Assembly (NCBI GenBank): GCA_938020525.1
Contig: CALIHW010000195.1
Location: 1-44,469, forward strand
Length of the DNA stretch: 44,469 bases
Origin: an uncultured Granulosicoccaceae bacterium
GTDB lineage: Bacteria > Pseudomonadota > Gammaproteobacteria > Granulosicoccales > Granulosicoccaceae
Direction: 5' to 3'
Positions 18,729-29,900 of the stretch are shown piece after piece (within the stretch, counting starts at the first letter, position 1; the number at the start of each line of letters is the position of its first letter). The translations under genes and the position numbers were made by a program. The notes below the pieces were generated by a model. It ran no database searches, was not told where the DNA came from, and saw only the letters and a list, made by a program, of their open reading frames with translations.

Positions 18729-20153
18729 ATGCTCAGTTTCAATCTACCGTCATCTGCGGTACAGAAACACAAGAAGAGCTTCTCCTGGCTTGATAACGGA
18801 CCAAATAAAAAATGGTCTCACAAAGTTATCGAGCTTGTAGTATTCGCTCTGATCGTACCGGTTATCGGTTACTTCTTCTTCCGCAATGATCCGGTTGGAA
18901 TGAATTCCGGATTCCCGTGGATAATTCTGCCGCCGGTAATATTCGCTGCGCGCTATGGAAGCGTATGGGGGTTCATTTGCGCACTGGCCTGTGCTGCAAC
19001 ACTCGCCTATCCCTGGGAAGCATACGCCAGCCAGACAAGTGCATTGATTGCACTGGGTGTCGGCACAATAATTCTTAGTATTCTGGTTGGAGATTTTGCA
19101 TCTGCCGGTAAAAAACAAAGTGCACAGGAATCAGCTGAAAACAAATACCTGCGCCACCGAATTAAAGAATTCTCAAAAGACTATCACGTACTTAAAGTTT
19201 CGCACGGCCAACTGGAAGAGTTCATGGCCGGCAATCGGTTAAGTGTTCGTCAGGCACTACAACAGTTAAAGCCCATGCTGACCTCAAACACCAGTGATGA
19301 GATCAAAGCAGGCAGCGAGCTCATGGCTGTCTTTGCACAGTTCGGTGCTGTTCAGGTAGCCGGTCTTTACGGTATTAAAGACAAAGACCGGATCGATCCA
19401 AAGCCAATAGCAACACACGGACAAATGTCTGAACTAAACCTGTTCGATCCGCTATTGAAACTTGCAATTCAAACCAAACAGCTTGTTAGCGTGAAGCTAC
19501 AAGCACAGGAAGACGATAGCATCGAAAGCGAACTGCTTGCAGTGGTGCCCATTGTAGACTCTCATGATCACCTGCATGGCGTGCTTGCCATTAAAGATAT
19601 GCATTTCATGGCATTCCAACAGGAGAACCTCAACGTCCTTTCATTGCTGGGCAGCTATGTTGGCGACATGCTGACACGCTCAAAAAGTGAAGGTGAGTCG
19701 CGTAGTGGCTGGTTCATGGCGGAACTCAGTAATGCTGTTCGATTTGCTCGTAGCAATCAGGTGCCATCATGCCTCCTGGCAATACGACTGACAGCTAACA
19801 TGAAAACCCCGCTGATACTTGAATTTCTGTCAAACAATATAAGAAGTCTTGATAGCGCCTGGCAGCCAGAGCATACCCAAGACCAATCAACCATTGTCTT
19901 TCTGTTGCCACTTATGACTGAAATACAGGGTCATGCATTCCTTCAACGTGTTTCAAAAAAACTTTTTGATGAAACGAATATTGATCTTTCATCGATGACT
20001 GAGATCGTCAGCACTAAACAAATCAAAAAGCGCGATACAGAAGAAACTTGCCTGAAATTCATTAATAAGGTAGCTGGCTTCAACAACAACAAAGAGACCA
20101 AAGGGAAGAAGCCGCGTAAGAAACTACTAGAGAAGCGTAATCGTGTTGCGTAA
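18729..20153 (+). CDS. pelD: PelD, c-di-GMP receptor of the Pel synthase complex
   Basis: This 474-residue inner-membrane protein has a cytoplasmic N-terminus, four transmembrane helices (about 33-125), a coiled-coil stretch (about 130-165), a GAF domain (about 170-315) and a degenerate GGDEF domain (about 325-455). The GGDEF active site is lost but an RxxD inhibitory site remains as R372-S-L-D375, in the position of the c-di-GMP-binding RxxD of Pseudomonas PelD. It should therefore activate Pel synthesis when c-di-GMP rises. GGAG lies 8 bp upstream of the ATG. The basic C-terminal tail (KGKKPRKKLLEKR) is notable. It overlaps pelE by 11 bp. Confidence 0.92.
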   Translation: MLSFNLPSSAVQKHKKSFSWLDNGPNKKWSHKVIELVVFALIVPVIGYFFFRNDPVGMNSGFPWIILPPVIFAARYGSVWGFICALACAATLAYPWEAYASQTSALIALGVGTIILSILVGDFASAGKKQSAQESAENKYLRHRIKEFSKDYHVLKVSHGQLEEFMAGNRLSVRQALQQLKPMLTSNTSDEIKAGSELMAVFAQFGAVQVAGLYGIKDKDRIDPKPIATHGQMSELNLFDPLLKLAIQTKQLVSVKLQAQEDDSIESELLAVVPIVDSHDHLHGVLAIKDMHFMAFQQENLNVLSLLGSYVGDMLTRSKSEGESRSGWFMAELSNAVRFARSNQVPSCLLAIRLTANMKTPLILEFLSNNIRSLDSAWQPEHTQDQSTIVFLLPLMTEIQGHAFLQRVSKKLFDETNIDLSSMTEIVSTKQIKKRDTEETCLKFINKVAGFNNNKETKGKKPRKKLLEKRNRVA

Positions 20154-21171
20154 TTTACTCGGCATCCCCCTACTCTGCGTGGCACTGGCGATTGAATTCG
20201 CCATTGCCGTCATTCTGGTGGGCGGTAAAGAACATTTGCCAGAGGTCGCTTTCAATCTCAACACATCTACTTTGTTGAGCATTCACGTTGCGGTCAGCCT
20301 GCTCGCGGCACTATGCACCTCTGCCCTGCTTAGAAACCTGGTACCAGGAAGTAGAAAGCTGCTTATTCTTATGCTGTTTCTGATAGGCGTATTTGTACCT
20401 TTCCTGGGTGCTGCCGGGTGCTGGCTGTCTATGACTTTCGGTGCAATCATGGCGCAGCACAGACATAAGGAAAACGTCTTCTGGCAGTTTACAGATAATG
20501 CAGACTTGCCTTTTGCAGCACCCGTGGGACGACCAATACCAAAGCTCGACAGTCGCGGATTTATTGAACAACTATCATTCGATAATAACGCCGAGAAGCT
20601 ATACAACAAGGTTGTGGCTTCACGTCACATTCGCGACAGTCAGTCAGGCCCGATCCTAAAAAGTGCTGTTAAAAATGAAAACGAACGCATCAGGCTGGTC
20701 GCCTATCAGATGCTGGATAAAAAAGTCAGCAGCCTGAACAAAGAAATACAGCGTCTAGAAAAAGAAGCAGAGCGTTCGTCCGGATTGGCCAAATCAAACA
20801 TTCACTTGCAAATTACCAACAACTACTGGGAGCTTCTAACTCTGGAAGGTGACGAACCAGTAGCGCGCGAACAGTTACTCGCCAACGCCGAATACCACAC
20901 TAAAGAAGCGCTGCAATTGCAACCGGATAACATCAACGCGCACTTTTTACTGGGCCAGATCTCACTGAAAAAAGGATCTACCATCGAGGCAACTGCTGCT
21001 TTTGAACAGGCTCAGAAAAAAGGCATGTCAAAAGATAAAGTCATACCCTATATCGCGGAAGCTGCGTTTATTGAACGCGATTTCAAAAAACTGCGCGAGA
21101 TACTAAATAAGCTGGACCCTGCATACAGGTCCTATCCTCCGTTTTCAAATGTTGTCGAGTATTGGGCATGA
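20143..21171 (+). CDS. pelE: PelE, membrane/TPR component of the Pel synthase
   Basis: This 342-residue protein has two to three N-terminal transmembrane segments (about 5-28, 40-63, 70-98) and a soluble part with coiled-coil (about 180-205) and TPR repeats (about 215-330, for example NINAHFLLGQISLKKGSTIEATAAFEQA). In Pel systems PelE bridges PelD and PelG in the inner-membrane complex. The start is GTG at 20143 overlapping the pelD stop; a TTG follows directly and could also serve. The stop overlaps the pelF ATG in an ATGA junction, indicating translational coupling. Confidence 0.88.
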   Translation: MLRNLLGIPLLCVALAIEFAIAVILVGGKEHLPEVAFNLNTSTLLSIHVAVSLLAALCTSALLRNLVPGSRKLLILMLFLIGVFVPFLGAAGCWLSMTFGAIMAQHRHKENVFWQFTDNADLPFAAPVGRPIPKLDSRGFIEQLSFDNNAEKLYNKVVASRHIRDSQSGPILKSAVKNENERIRLVAYQMLDKKVSSLNKEIQRLEKEAERSSGLAKSNIHLQITNNYWELLTLEGDEPVAREQLLANAEYHTKEALQLQPDNINAHFLLGQISLKKGSTIEATAAFEQAQKKGMSKDKVIPYIAEAAFIERDFKKLREILNKLDPAYRSYPPFSNVVEYWA

Positions 21172-22769
21172 GTGGAGAATCACCTAGATACAACCCGACC
21201 GCGCATGCCGATGTCTGCCTGTTGCTTGAGGGCACCTACCCTTATGTTAGAGGTGGCGTCTCAAGCTGGGTAAAACAGCTTATTGAAGGCATGCCAGACC
21301 TTACTTTCTCTATCATCTTTCTCGGTGCAAGCCCTGACGATTACGATGAACCTGCATATCCTATCCCGGACAACATCACCCATATTGAAATCCATTACCT
21401 GATGGAGTCGGCTGAGGAGCCGGAAAAAAAGAAAAAGCTTTTTGCTCGCAAAGCTGACAAAGCAGCTTTGTTTGATCGCAACACCGAGTTGCACAATATG
21501 CTGACTGACTCAGAGCAACAAGGGGTACTAGTCCCCGGTGAAGTAGTAAGAGACTTTACCAGCCTGACAACCGGAAGTGATGCAATTACTCGCAACGATC
21601 TGTTCCATAGTGATAACTCATGGAAGGCAATCAGAGATAAATATGTTGATGCCCCGGAAGGCCTCGACTTTAACCATTTCTTCTGGACTGTCAGAACAAT
21701 GCATGGGCCGCTTTTCACGTTAGCAAACATTGTTCAGAACGCACCATCCGCCAATCTGTATCACTCTGTGTCAACAGGTTACGCGGGCTACCTCGGCGCG
21801 ATGCTTAAAAGCAAAACCAATAAACCATACATTATCTCAGAGCACGGTATTTACACCAAAGAGCGCGAGATCGATCTGGCTCACGTAGACTGGATTCCAG
21901 AGGATCTTGATCCGTTCAAGGTTGGGCTTGACGATAGCATGGGTTATCTGAGGCAGACATGGATTCGTTTTTTCAGATCACTAGGGCGTATGTCCTACAG
22001 TGCGGCAGATCATATCTATACACTGTACAACGGTAACCGACTGAGACAGATAGAAGACGGTTGCCCTGAAGAACATCTGACTATCATTCCAAACGGTGTG
22101 TCGGTTACTAATCTTTCAAAGATCAGACGTGCAGACGATGCCCCCATACCTCCGGTACTGGCATTGATTGGACGAATCGTCCCTATCAAGGATATTAAAA
22201 CCTTTGTACGCGCCATGAGAATTGTCGTCGCCAAAGTTCCTGAGGCAAAGGGCTGGCTCGTTGGACCAGAAGAAGAAGACCCGGCCTACGTTGAAGAGTG
22301 TAAAGCGCTGGTTGCAAGCTTCGGCCTCGAAGACAATGTTCAGTTTCTCGGTTTTCAAAAACTAACCGATATCTTCCCGCAAATTGGCTTGACCGTATTA
22401 ACGTCTGTGTCAGAAGGCCAGCCGCTAACAACACTAGAGGGGTTTGCCGCAGGCATTCCCACAGTCACTACGAATGTCGGTAGCTGCAAAGAACTTATTT
22501 ATGGCGACACAGAAGAGGATCAGGCTATCGGTGCTGCAGGTGAAATGGTACCTATTGCCAACCCTGCTGCATTCGCGGAAGCGGTTATACCATATCTGAC
22601 TGACGCAGACATGTGGCGTAAAGCGCGAGACGCTGGCATTGCCCGCGTAGAAAAATACTACGATGAAATAGACATGCTTAATCGCTATCACTCAATTTAT
22701 AAAAAGAACATAGATCTTACCAAAGCGCAGGCAGAGATTGCTGGACTGAAGCAAGCAGGAGGTATGTGA
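21168..22769 (+). CDS. pelF: PelF, cytoplasmic GT4 glycosyltransferase for Pel
   Basis: This 533-residue GT-B glycosyltransferase polymerises the Pel backbone from UDP-sugars. The N-terminus DVCLLLEGTYPYVRGGVSSWVKQLIEG is characteristic of PelF. The C-terminal donor-binding half has the EX7E motif (E416 and E424 in SEGQPLTTLE) and the GRIVPIKDI segment. There is no signal or membrane segment, so it acts on the cytoplasmic face of the PelDEG complex. ATG 21168 overlaps the pelE TGA by 4 bp; a TTG two codons earlier is less likely. A charged insertion (about 82-100, EEPEKKKKLFARK) follows the first strands. pelG begins one base after the stop. Confidence 0.93.
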   Translation: MSGESPRYNPTAHADVCLLLEGTYPYVRGGVSSWVKQLIEGMPDLTFSIIFLGASPDDYDEPAYPIPDNITHIEIHYLMESAEEPEKKKKLFARKADKAALFDRNTELHNMLTDSEQQGVLVPGEVVRDFTSLTTGSDAITRNDLFHSDNSWKAIRDKYVDAPEGLDFNHFFWTVRTMHGPLFTLANIVQNAPSANLYHSVSTGYAGYLGAMLKSKTNKPYIISEHGIYTKEREIDLAHVDWIPEDLDPFKVGLDDSMGYLRQTWIRFFRSLGRMSYSAADHIYTLYNGNRLRQIEDGCPEEHLTIIPNGVSVTNLSKIRRADDAPIPPVLALIGRIVPIKDIKTFVRAMRIVVAKVPEAKGWLVGPEEEDPAYVEECKALVASFGLEDNVQFLGFQKLTDIFPQIGLTVLTSVSEGQPLTTLEGFAAGIPTVTTNVGSCKELIYGDTEEDQAIGAAGEMVPIANPAAFAEAVIPYLTDADMWRKARDAGIARVEKYYDEIDMLNRYHSIYKKNIDLTKAQAEIAGLKQAGGM

Positions 22770-22770
22770 C

Positions 22771-24159
22771 ATGGCCGGTATTGGTTTTGAACTACGCAAA
22801 TACCTGAATGATGATTCATTCAGCGGCACTGTTAAGGCTTACGGCTTCGCCGGCCTGATCAGTGCCGGTCCATGGGTACTATCGATTCTGGGTGTCATGC
22901 TGATCGGTATTGTCGCGTTATCACAAAAGGTAGGCGGCCGGGAAGTTGAGCAGTTCACTACTTCCGTCACCTGGATCATGGGGTCATCACTGGTGCTCTC
23001 CGGCCTATTGCAACTTGTGTTTACGCGCTTTATTGCAGACCGATTGTTTGAAGGACGAGCCAACATAATCAATAGTAATTTATTCGGTGCAATGCTGCTT
23101 ACGACCCTTGTCAGTGGCGCTATCGGCCTTGCTATTCTCTCTACTATATTCCACGAGCCACTGAGCTATGAGCTCTTGATGCTCGGCAACTTTGTCACAC
23201 TCAACAATGTATGGATAGTGGTAATTTTTGTCGCAGGCCTTAAGAAGTTCAAATATATTTTGTATTCCTTTGCTGCCGGTTACTCAACTACTGTTGTGCT
23301 TTCAATTCTGCTTATCCCGTATGGCATGAATGGACTATTGGCAGGCCTGCTCGCAGGACATGCTGTACTACTGTTCTCAATGCTTGCCGTCATTATTCCG
23401 GAACACCCTCTGAAAGATAGCACTACCGTACGTGCGGACTTTTTAAAAATAAAACAGATCTTTCCAATACTGATCTTTATTGGTTTTTTCTATAACATCG
23501 GTATCTGGATAGATAAATTGATGTTCTGGTTCCACCCAGGAACATCCGAAGCCATCATCGGACCACTCCGCGCCTCGTTGATTTACGATCTGCCTATCTT
23601 TCTGGCCTACCTGTCAATCATTCCAGGCATGGCAGTTTTCCTGTTGCGTATAGAAACAGATTTTGCCGAAGCCTACGACGGCTTCTTTGCCGCTGTGCGA
23701 GGCAATGCAAGCCTACAGGAAATAGAAACTCTCGGTAACGAGATGATCCTTGCGGTAAGAGAAGGAATATTTCAGATAATCAAAGTACAGGGTATTACCG
23801 TGCTTGTGCTCTATATGCTCGGTCCAAAAATCGTCGCATGGCTTGGTATATCTGACAAGTTCATACACCTCTACTACATCGATTTGGTCGGAGTTGCCGC
23901 TCAGGTATTGATGCTCGCAGTATTGAATGTGTTGTTCTATCTGGATCGCCTGACAGATGCATTCTGGCTGACACTCACATTGTTTATTAGTAACAGCTTA
24001 TTTACCTGGATCACCCTGCAGATGGGACCAATGTTTTATGGCTATGGGTTCGGATTATCTATGACTCTTACCGCTTTCGTTGGAATTTTCCTACTATCAA
24101 GTGAGCTTGAAAATATCGAATTCAGAACGTTCATGAGGCCTCGTGAAGCCACAGCATGA
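22771..24159 (+). CDS. pelG: PelG, MOP-superfamily inner-membrane Pel transporter
   Basis: This polytopic membrane protein of 462 residues has about 12 hydrophobic segments. The N-terminus MAGIGFELRKYLNDDSFSG followed by the first helix SAGPWVLSILGVMLIG is typical of PelG, a flippase-like member of the MOP superfamily (distantly like Wzx) that moves Pel across the inner membrane and interacts with PelD and PelE. The length is near that of the Pseudomonas protein. The stop codon overlaps the pelA start in an ATGA junction, so the genes are translationally coupled. Confidence 0.93.
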   Translation: MAGIGFELRKYLNDDSFSGTVKAYGFAGLISAGPWVLSILGVMLIGIVALSQKVGGREVEQFTTSVTWIMGSSLVLSGLLQLVFTRFIADRLFEGRANIINSNLFGAMLLTTLVSGAIGLAILSTIFHEPLSYELLMLGNFVTLNNVWIVVIFVAGLKKFKYILYSFAAGYSTTVVLSILLIPYGMNGLLAGLLAGHAVLLFSMLAVIIPEHPLKDSTTVRADFLKIKQIFPILIFIGFFYNIGIWIDKLMFWFHPGTSEAIIGPLRASLIYDLPIFLAYLSIIPGMAVFLLRIETDFAEAYDGFFAAVRGNASLQEIETLGNEMILAVREGIFQIIKVQGITVLVLYMLGPKIVAWLGISDKFIHLYYIDLVGVAAQVLMLAVLNVLFYLDRLTDAFWLTLTLFISNSLFTWITLQMGPMFYGYGFGLSMTLTAFVGIFLLSSELENIEFRTFMRPREATA

Positions 24160-26945
24160 GAACGGATATGACAATTACACGTAAACTCTGCACACTTTTA
24201 GTACTGTGCGTTGGCCTTATTGGCAGCAGCATCTCGATTGCTGCAGACAGCACTCCTGCAAGCGTGGCTTTTTACTATGGCGCTAAACCACCGGTAAACA
24301 GCCTTTCGCAGTTTGACCGGGTGATTGTGGAATCCGAAAACATCCGTCCGTCAGAACTTGAGAAACTGAAGCAACACGGATCCTCAGCTTACGCCTACCT
24401 CAGCATGGGTGAAGTTGGCCCTCAACGCGCCTGGAAACATCTTATTAAACCAGAGTGGACCACCGGTGTTAACACCGCATGGGATAGCACGGTTATGGAT
24501 ATGACCAACGCTGGCTGGCAGAGGTTCGTACTGCAACGTGTTGACCTGCTAATACAGCAGGGTTATGACGGTTTATTTCTCGACACGATGGATAGTTACC
24601 AGATCAACTCGACCAACGACACAACGCGCAATGCACAGGAGGATGCCCTTGCCAATCTGATCTACAGAATTAAACGCCGGCACCCGTCGATCAAGCTGAT
24701 CTCCAATCGAGGCTTTGAAGTAATGGACAAAGTAGGCGTGTACCTGGAAGCAGTTGCTGCCGAGTCACTCTACTCGCGATGGAATAATGAAAAGGCAGTC
24801 TATCAGCCAGTACCGGAAGCAGACAGACAATGGCTGTATTCAAAGCTTGCAGAAGCCAAAAGCAAACATAATCTCGATATTATCTCGATTGAATATGTAG
24901 CCCCTGCAAATAGGGATAAAGCAATTGAGGTGGCCAGGCAAATCACTGACTTGGGATTTACTCCATGGGTGGCCAATCCGTCTCTGGATTATGTCGGCGT
25001 CAGCACGCTTGAAGTGATCCCGCGTGAAGTCGTTATGTTGTATGACTCACGCGTCAATGGCGCGATAGAACTGGCAGAAGTACACACGCTGTTGGCTATG
25101 CCACTGGAATACATGGGTTATGTACCGGTTTATCACAACATTGCCGATACTGGTCTACCGCAAGGCACACTTAAAGGTGCGTATGCGGGTGTGGTCATGT
25201 GGAACCGAGACTTTATCGAAGGAGTCAACTATCCAGAATGGCTTAACAAACATCTCGACGATAAACTGCCAATGGCTATATTCGGCTCCATTGGTACAGA
25301 ACTTACTGGCACGCTGGCAAAGAAACTTGGCATATCATCAGGTGGCCGAGTAGATTCCAATAGCCTGACACCGTCCTCCTCGACAAACATGGTCGGCTTT
25401 GAAGCGCCCATACCAGCAAGAGTTGATGGTTTCGCCATGATGGTAAAGAACAATGATCCGTTCAACACCTCGCACTTACGCTATCAAGACAAAGCTGGCG
25501 CTGAACTCGACACGGTGATAACCGGCCCTTGGGGTGGTCTGGCGATTTACCCGACAATTACTGATGTCGGCCTTGACCAGATTGTTGACTGGATTGTCGA
25601 TCCATTCGAATTTCTTAAAACATCACTGCAACTAGTTGATGCACCTATGCCGGACATTACTTCCGAGAACGGCAAGCGTCTTTGGTTCGCACACATCGAT
25701 GGTGACGCTATGCCCTCCTGGGCGGAACTACCGGGACGCAACCTGGGTTCAGAGATCATCCGTGACAAGATCATAGAAAAATACGAACTACCACATGCCA
25801 TATCCATTGTTGAAGCAGAGATGTATACAGAAGATCGCCGCGAACGCATGGAAAAAACAGCGCGCGATCTATTCGCTCTGGACTATGTAGAGATTGCTAC
25901 GCATACCTACAGTCACCCGTTTTCCTGGCAGTCACTAAAGCAGGGTTCACCCAGTGGCGTAGACAATCTTCCAATCCCCGGCTACGAGTTTGATATCGAC
26001 CGGGAAATCGGCGGGTCGGTTCGCTATATCGATGCCAACCTCGCCCCACCGGGCAAGAGAACAAAGGTGGTCTTATGGAGTGGTGATGCCATTCCTCTGG
26101 AGGATGCCATTGCAACAGTTGAAAAATACGGACTCGTGAACATGAATGGTGGAAACACCATTATCTCTAAACAGACGCCATCAGTTGCAGCTATTAGTGC
26201 AAATGTTAGAACAGTAGGTGACCAGACCCAGATCTATGCACCCATAATGAACGAGAATATTTATACCAACGAATGGCTCGGGCCGTTTGATGGTTTTCGT
26301 CGGGTTATTGAAACTTTTGATATGACTGGTTTCCCGCGTCGTATCAAGCCAGTCAATGTTTACTATCATTTTTATGCAGGTACCAAAAAAGCCGCGTTGC
26401 GATCCCTGGAAGAAGTCTATGACTGGACAATGCAACAGGATGTAATGCCCATTCTGCCAAGTGAGTACATCATAAAAGTACCTCACTATCGCAGCGCCGG
26501 AGTTGCACGCACCCTTGATGGTCGGTGGAAAGTCAGTGGCCTGGGACCAATCAAATCGCTGCGCACACTGGCACGCAATAGTTTCCCGGATCTTACAAGC
26601 AGCAAGGCAATTATTGGCACTGCAGAAACTCATGATGCCACCTACCTGCACACCAATGGCGCAAATAGCGTCACGTTTAAGATGACGCCTTCACGGCCCT
26701 ACTCTCCTCACCTGGTCAGCTCGAACGCTGCAGTAGCACAATGGCAGACAAGATCGGACTCAAGCATCACCGCAAGATTCATTGGGGCACTGCCGGTAAA
26801 ACTTGAGATCGGTGGTGGTATGTCTGATTGCAGTATCACAGTGCACGGAAACACTGTGTTCGGGCAAAGGACTGCAGAAGGTAACACTCGCTTCGATTTA
26901 GCAACAAAGGATACTGGCAATGCCATTATCGACTGTAAAACGTGA
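24156..26945 (+). CDS. pelA: PelA, periplasmic Pel hydrolase/deacetylase
   Basis: This exported enzyme has 929 residues. A signal peptide (about 1-30, ending SIAA-D) is followed by a TIM-barrel glycoside hydrolase domain (about 35-295) with GLFLDTMDSY and EAVAAESLYSRW. E203 (five residues after E198) is the likely counterpart of the catalytic Glu of Pseudomonas PelA. After a central linker domain comes a CE4-like deacetylase domain with HIDGD (D515, D517) and THTYSHPF (H583, H587), matching the metal-binding Asp and His-x3-His pattern of PelA. It trims and deacetylates Pel in the periplasm. In Pseudomonas pelA is first in the operon; here it is sixth. The 3' end overlaps pelB by 26 bp. Confidence 0.92.
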   Translation: MRTDMTITRKLCTLLVLCVGLIGSSISIAADSTPASVAFYYGAKPPVNSLSQFDRVIVESENIRPSELEKLKQHGSSAYAYLSMGEVGPQRAWKHLIKPEWTTGVNTAWDSTVMDMTNAGWQRFVLQRVDLLIQQGYDGLFLDTMDSYQINSTNDTTRNAQEDALANLIYRIKRRHPSIKLISNRGFEVMDKVGVYLEAVAAESLYSRWNNEKAVYQPVPEADRQWLYSKLAEAKSKHNLDIISIEYVAPANRDKAIEVARQITDLGFTPWVANPSLDYVGVSTLEVIPREVVMLYDSRVNGAIELAEVHTLLAMPLEYMGYVPVYHNIADTGLPQGTLKGAYAGVVMWNRDFIEGVNYPEWLNKHLDDKLPMAIFGSIGTELTGTLAKKLGISSGGRVDSNSLTPSSSTNMVGFEAPIPARVDGFAMMVKNNDPFNTSHLRYQDKAGAELDTVITGPWGGLAIYPTITDVGLDQIVDWIVDPFEFLKTSLQLVDAPMPDITSENGKRLWFAHIDGDAMPSWAELPGRNLGSEIIRDKIIEKYELPHAISIVEAEMYTEDRRERMEKTARDLFALDYVEIATHTYSHPFSWQSLKQGSPSGVDNLPIPGYEFDIDREIGGSVRYIDANLAPPGKRTKVVLWSGDAIPLEDAIATVEKYGLVNMNGGNTIISKQTPSVAAISANVRTVGDQTQIYAPIMNENIYTNEWLGPFDGFRRVIETFDMTGFPRRIKPVNVYYHFYAGTKKAALRSLEEVYDWTMQQDVMPILPSEYIIKVPHYRSAGVARTLDGRWKVSGLGPIKSLRTLARNSFPDLTSSKAIIGTAETHDATYLHTNGANSVTFKMTPSRPYSPHLVSSNAAVAQWQTRSDSSITARFIGALPVKLEIGGGMSDCSITVHGNTVFGQRTAEGNTRFDLATKDTGNAIIDCKT

Positions 26946-29900
26946 GAGCCTGATACCTCGGGTTCATTTGTTGAGTATCGCACTATTACTCACCATAGCA
27001 TTTGCCGCGCTGATGCCATCGCGTGAAACTTTCACCTATGCTGCAAATGAAGAGTCAGATACCAAACCAACAGTTGATCAGTTGGACATAGCCTATCTAA
27101 AAGCACGCAAGGCAACTGGCGACCTGTCGAACGACGAGTTGCGCTCCGTCATTCACAACATGATTCGCAATAAGAACTGGCAGGAAGCTCGTCTTCTGCT
27201 GGCACAGCAACCAGAACTAAAACTAGAACCTCGCGATCAATTTTTACTGGACCTTGAAACTGCCTCAGCAGGTTTTTACGGTGCAGAAAATGAAGCAAGC
27301 TCTGCGTCTTATAAAGCCAATCTTGTAAACCTGATGACCGACTTGTTTGAAACTCCGGTCCTGCACGACAAAGACACACTAAAACGAGGTGCCGAATTCA
27401 GTGCAGACTTAGGTCAACCGGCGCTGTCATCACGCTACTATAAGCTGCTTGCAGAAAGCTACCCGCTCGATGCTGCTCTGAACTATGGAAACTGTGGTCA
27501 GATTCTGAAAAACTACAATATGTATGGTGGTTCTGTTGATTGTTTTGAAGCAGCGGTTGCGAGCGCAGATAAACCGGATGTTCGCAACAACATGAACCTG
27601 AGACTCGCCCGGCTACACAGTCAATTCGGTCAGCCAGAACAAGCAGTGAGTACGCTTGAAAGTTTGATACAGGATATCCCTAACGTCAAAGTATCTCTTG
27701 ATCGCACGGCGAGCTTCGCACTGGAAGTGGGTCGGCCGGACATTGCTTATCCACTTTATGCAAGACTTGCGGATATCGAGAATGACAAAGCAGTTTTCTG
27801 GCTGGAAAAAGCCACCAGGTGGGCTGAAGCATCCAACCAGCCAGGTATCGCAGCTGAATATGTGCTTACGATCAGTGAGCTAAGTGATGCCAAGTTCAGA
27901 CCAGAGCTTATACAGCGTCGACAAAAGCTTCTGATCGCCTCCGGTAGAAATGAAGAAGCACTGGCAACTATCTTTGAACGCATCGCTGCTAACCCGAACA
28001 GCGGTGAAGAATTGATCGAAGGTATTACTCTCGCCGCCAGCATGGGTATGACTCAACAGGCAATGGAGTGGAACGAGACACTACTTGAAATCCGTCCGTA
28101 CGATATCGACGCAATGGCTAGACAAATTGATTTTGCCTTGGCCAGTAACCGTCAGAAAGAAGCACTTGCATGGAACAAGAAATACCTGGAGCAAGACCCG
28201 CATAGCACTAAATATCAGCTTCGACTTGCACAGCTATTCGAATGGACTGGCGATGTCGATAGTGCAATGAAGCAACGCCAGGTGCTGGCAAGCCAATACC
28301 CGTCTCTGGAGAACGATCGTGAGCTTCTGCGTCTGGCTGAGCTCAACTGGGATTCAGCAACTGCCGCCGAAACCCTGCACCGCATAGGACTTACAAATCC
28401 ACTTAGTACAGAAGAGCTGATGCAGCTTGTGAGGCTCTACGAGCAGGACGGTACGCCAGAGCTTGCAGCCGCTGCAATAGAAGAAATGCTGGGTGGCAGC
28501 AACGACGCCATGCTGCTACGTGAACTGGCATCACTGCACACCTACCATGTCAAATACGAAGAAGCACTGGCAACCTGGGAAACTTTCGCGGCACGCTTTG
28601 GACGTACTGCTGAAGAATCCCTCAACCGCATGGAACTCCTGTGGCGACTGAAAAGGCCATCTGAAGCAGTTGCAGTTGCTGATCAGATCGACCAATTCAA
28701 CAGTAGCAGCGCCACCGAATATCAATTAGCACTGCTAACAGAACTTGGCTGGCGTTACAGAAAACCAGAACTGGTATATGCAGCAGCGCCCTATATGGAT
28801 CAGCTGAGTGAAGATCGATTCACATATAATTCAAAACGTCGCCTGGTGCAATCACTAATTGACAATAAAGACTACGAACAGGCCATTAAAACAGCAGAGA
28901 ATCTATGGCGTGATACGGAAGATGAATCATTCCTTCTGACAGCAATTCATATTGCGCTTACCGAGAATGTCTACCCGCACTACGAACGATATCTTGATGC
29001 CGACGGAGATCTTCTGAAAGTACGGGAAATTCCAGAGTACTGGCTGGCTATTGCTGATCACCACAACAGAAATTCAGATACGGCGGCAGCACTGGAGACA
29101 TACCAGAATACACTTGTTATGCAGCCTGATAGCACAGAAGCCCTTACCGGTTTAATCTGGACAATGCTCGGCACTGACACTGATGATCAGACTATTGTAA
29201 ATACGCTGGAAAAACACGCAGACAGGGCAACAGAAGTACCCGCACTGTGGAATCCCTATGCGGTCGGTTACCTTCGCGTGAAACAACCTGAAACGAGCCT
29301 GCGATGGTTTAGCAAATTGATGGCACGCGATGATCACGACTACAATATTCTATTGTCTTTTGCTGATGCACTTGAACAATCGGGCAACAATGCGCACGCC
29401 TATAAAGTCAGAACTTTTGCGATGCAACAACTCCTGCCTCTCGTTATGGCAAACACCACAGACAAGATTGATGATCTCGGCAGAGACTACATCTCTATTC
29501 TCAGAAGCTACGGTAGCGCTGCAGAAAACGAGGCATGGACTCAAAAGCTGATTGCAGGTATTGATGATGCGAGCCCTGAAGAAAGTGCATGGCGTCGCGA
29601 ACTTGCCGCTTCATGGTATCTGGCAACACAACGAAATGACTACGCACGTCTTGTGATGACCAAAATGCATGAGCGCAGACTGGAATCTCCTGCCTGGCAA
29701 CGTCTGGCGGTAGCAATGCATGACAACGACCTACCCGTGGTAAAAGAAATTCTTGCAAGCTCCAGAAGTAAGCTTTCCACTGGTGATGAAATACTCGCAT
29801 TACGCAAGCTTGGTCTTGAACGTAAAGCTTATGTTTTAGCTAAAGACACTACTGTTAATAGCAAAAGCACTAGCGAACAAAACGTTGCAAGAGAACACAT

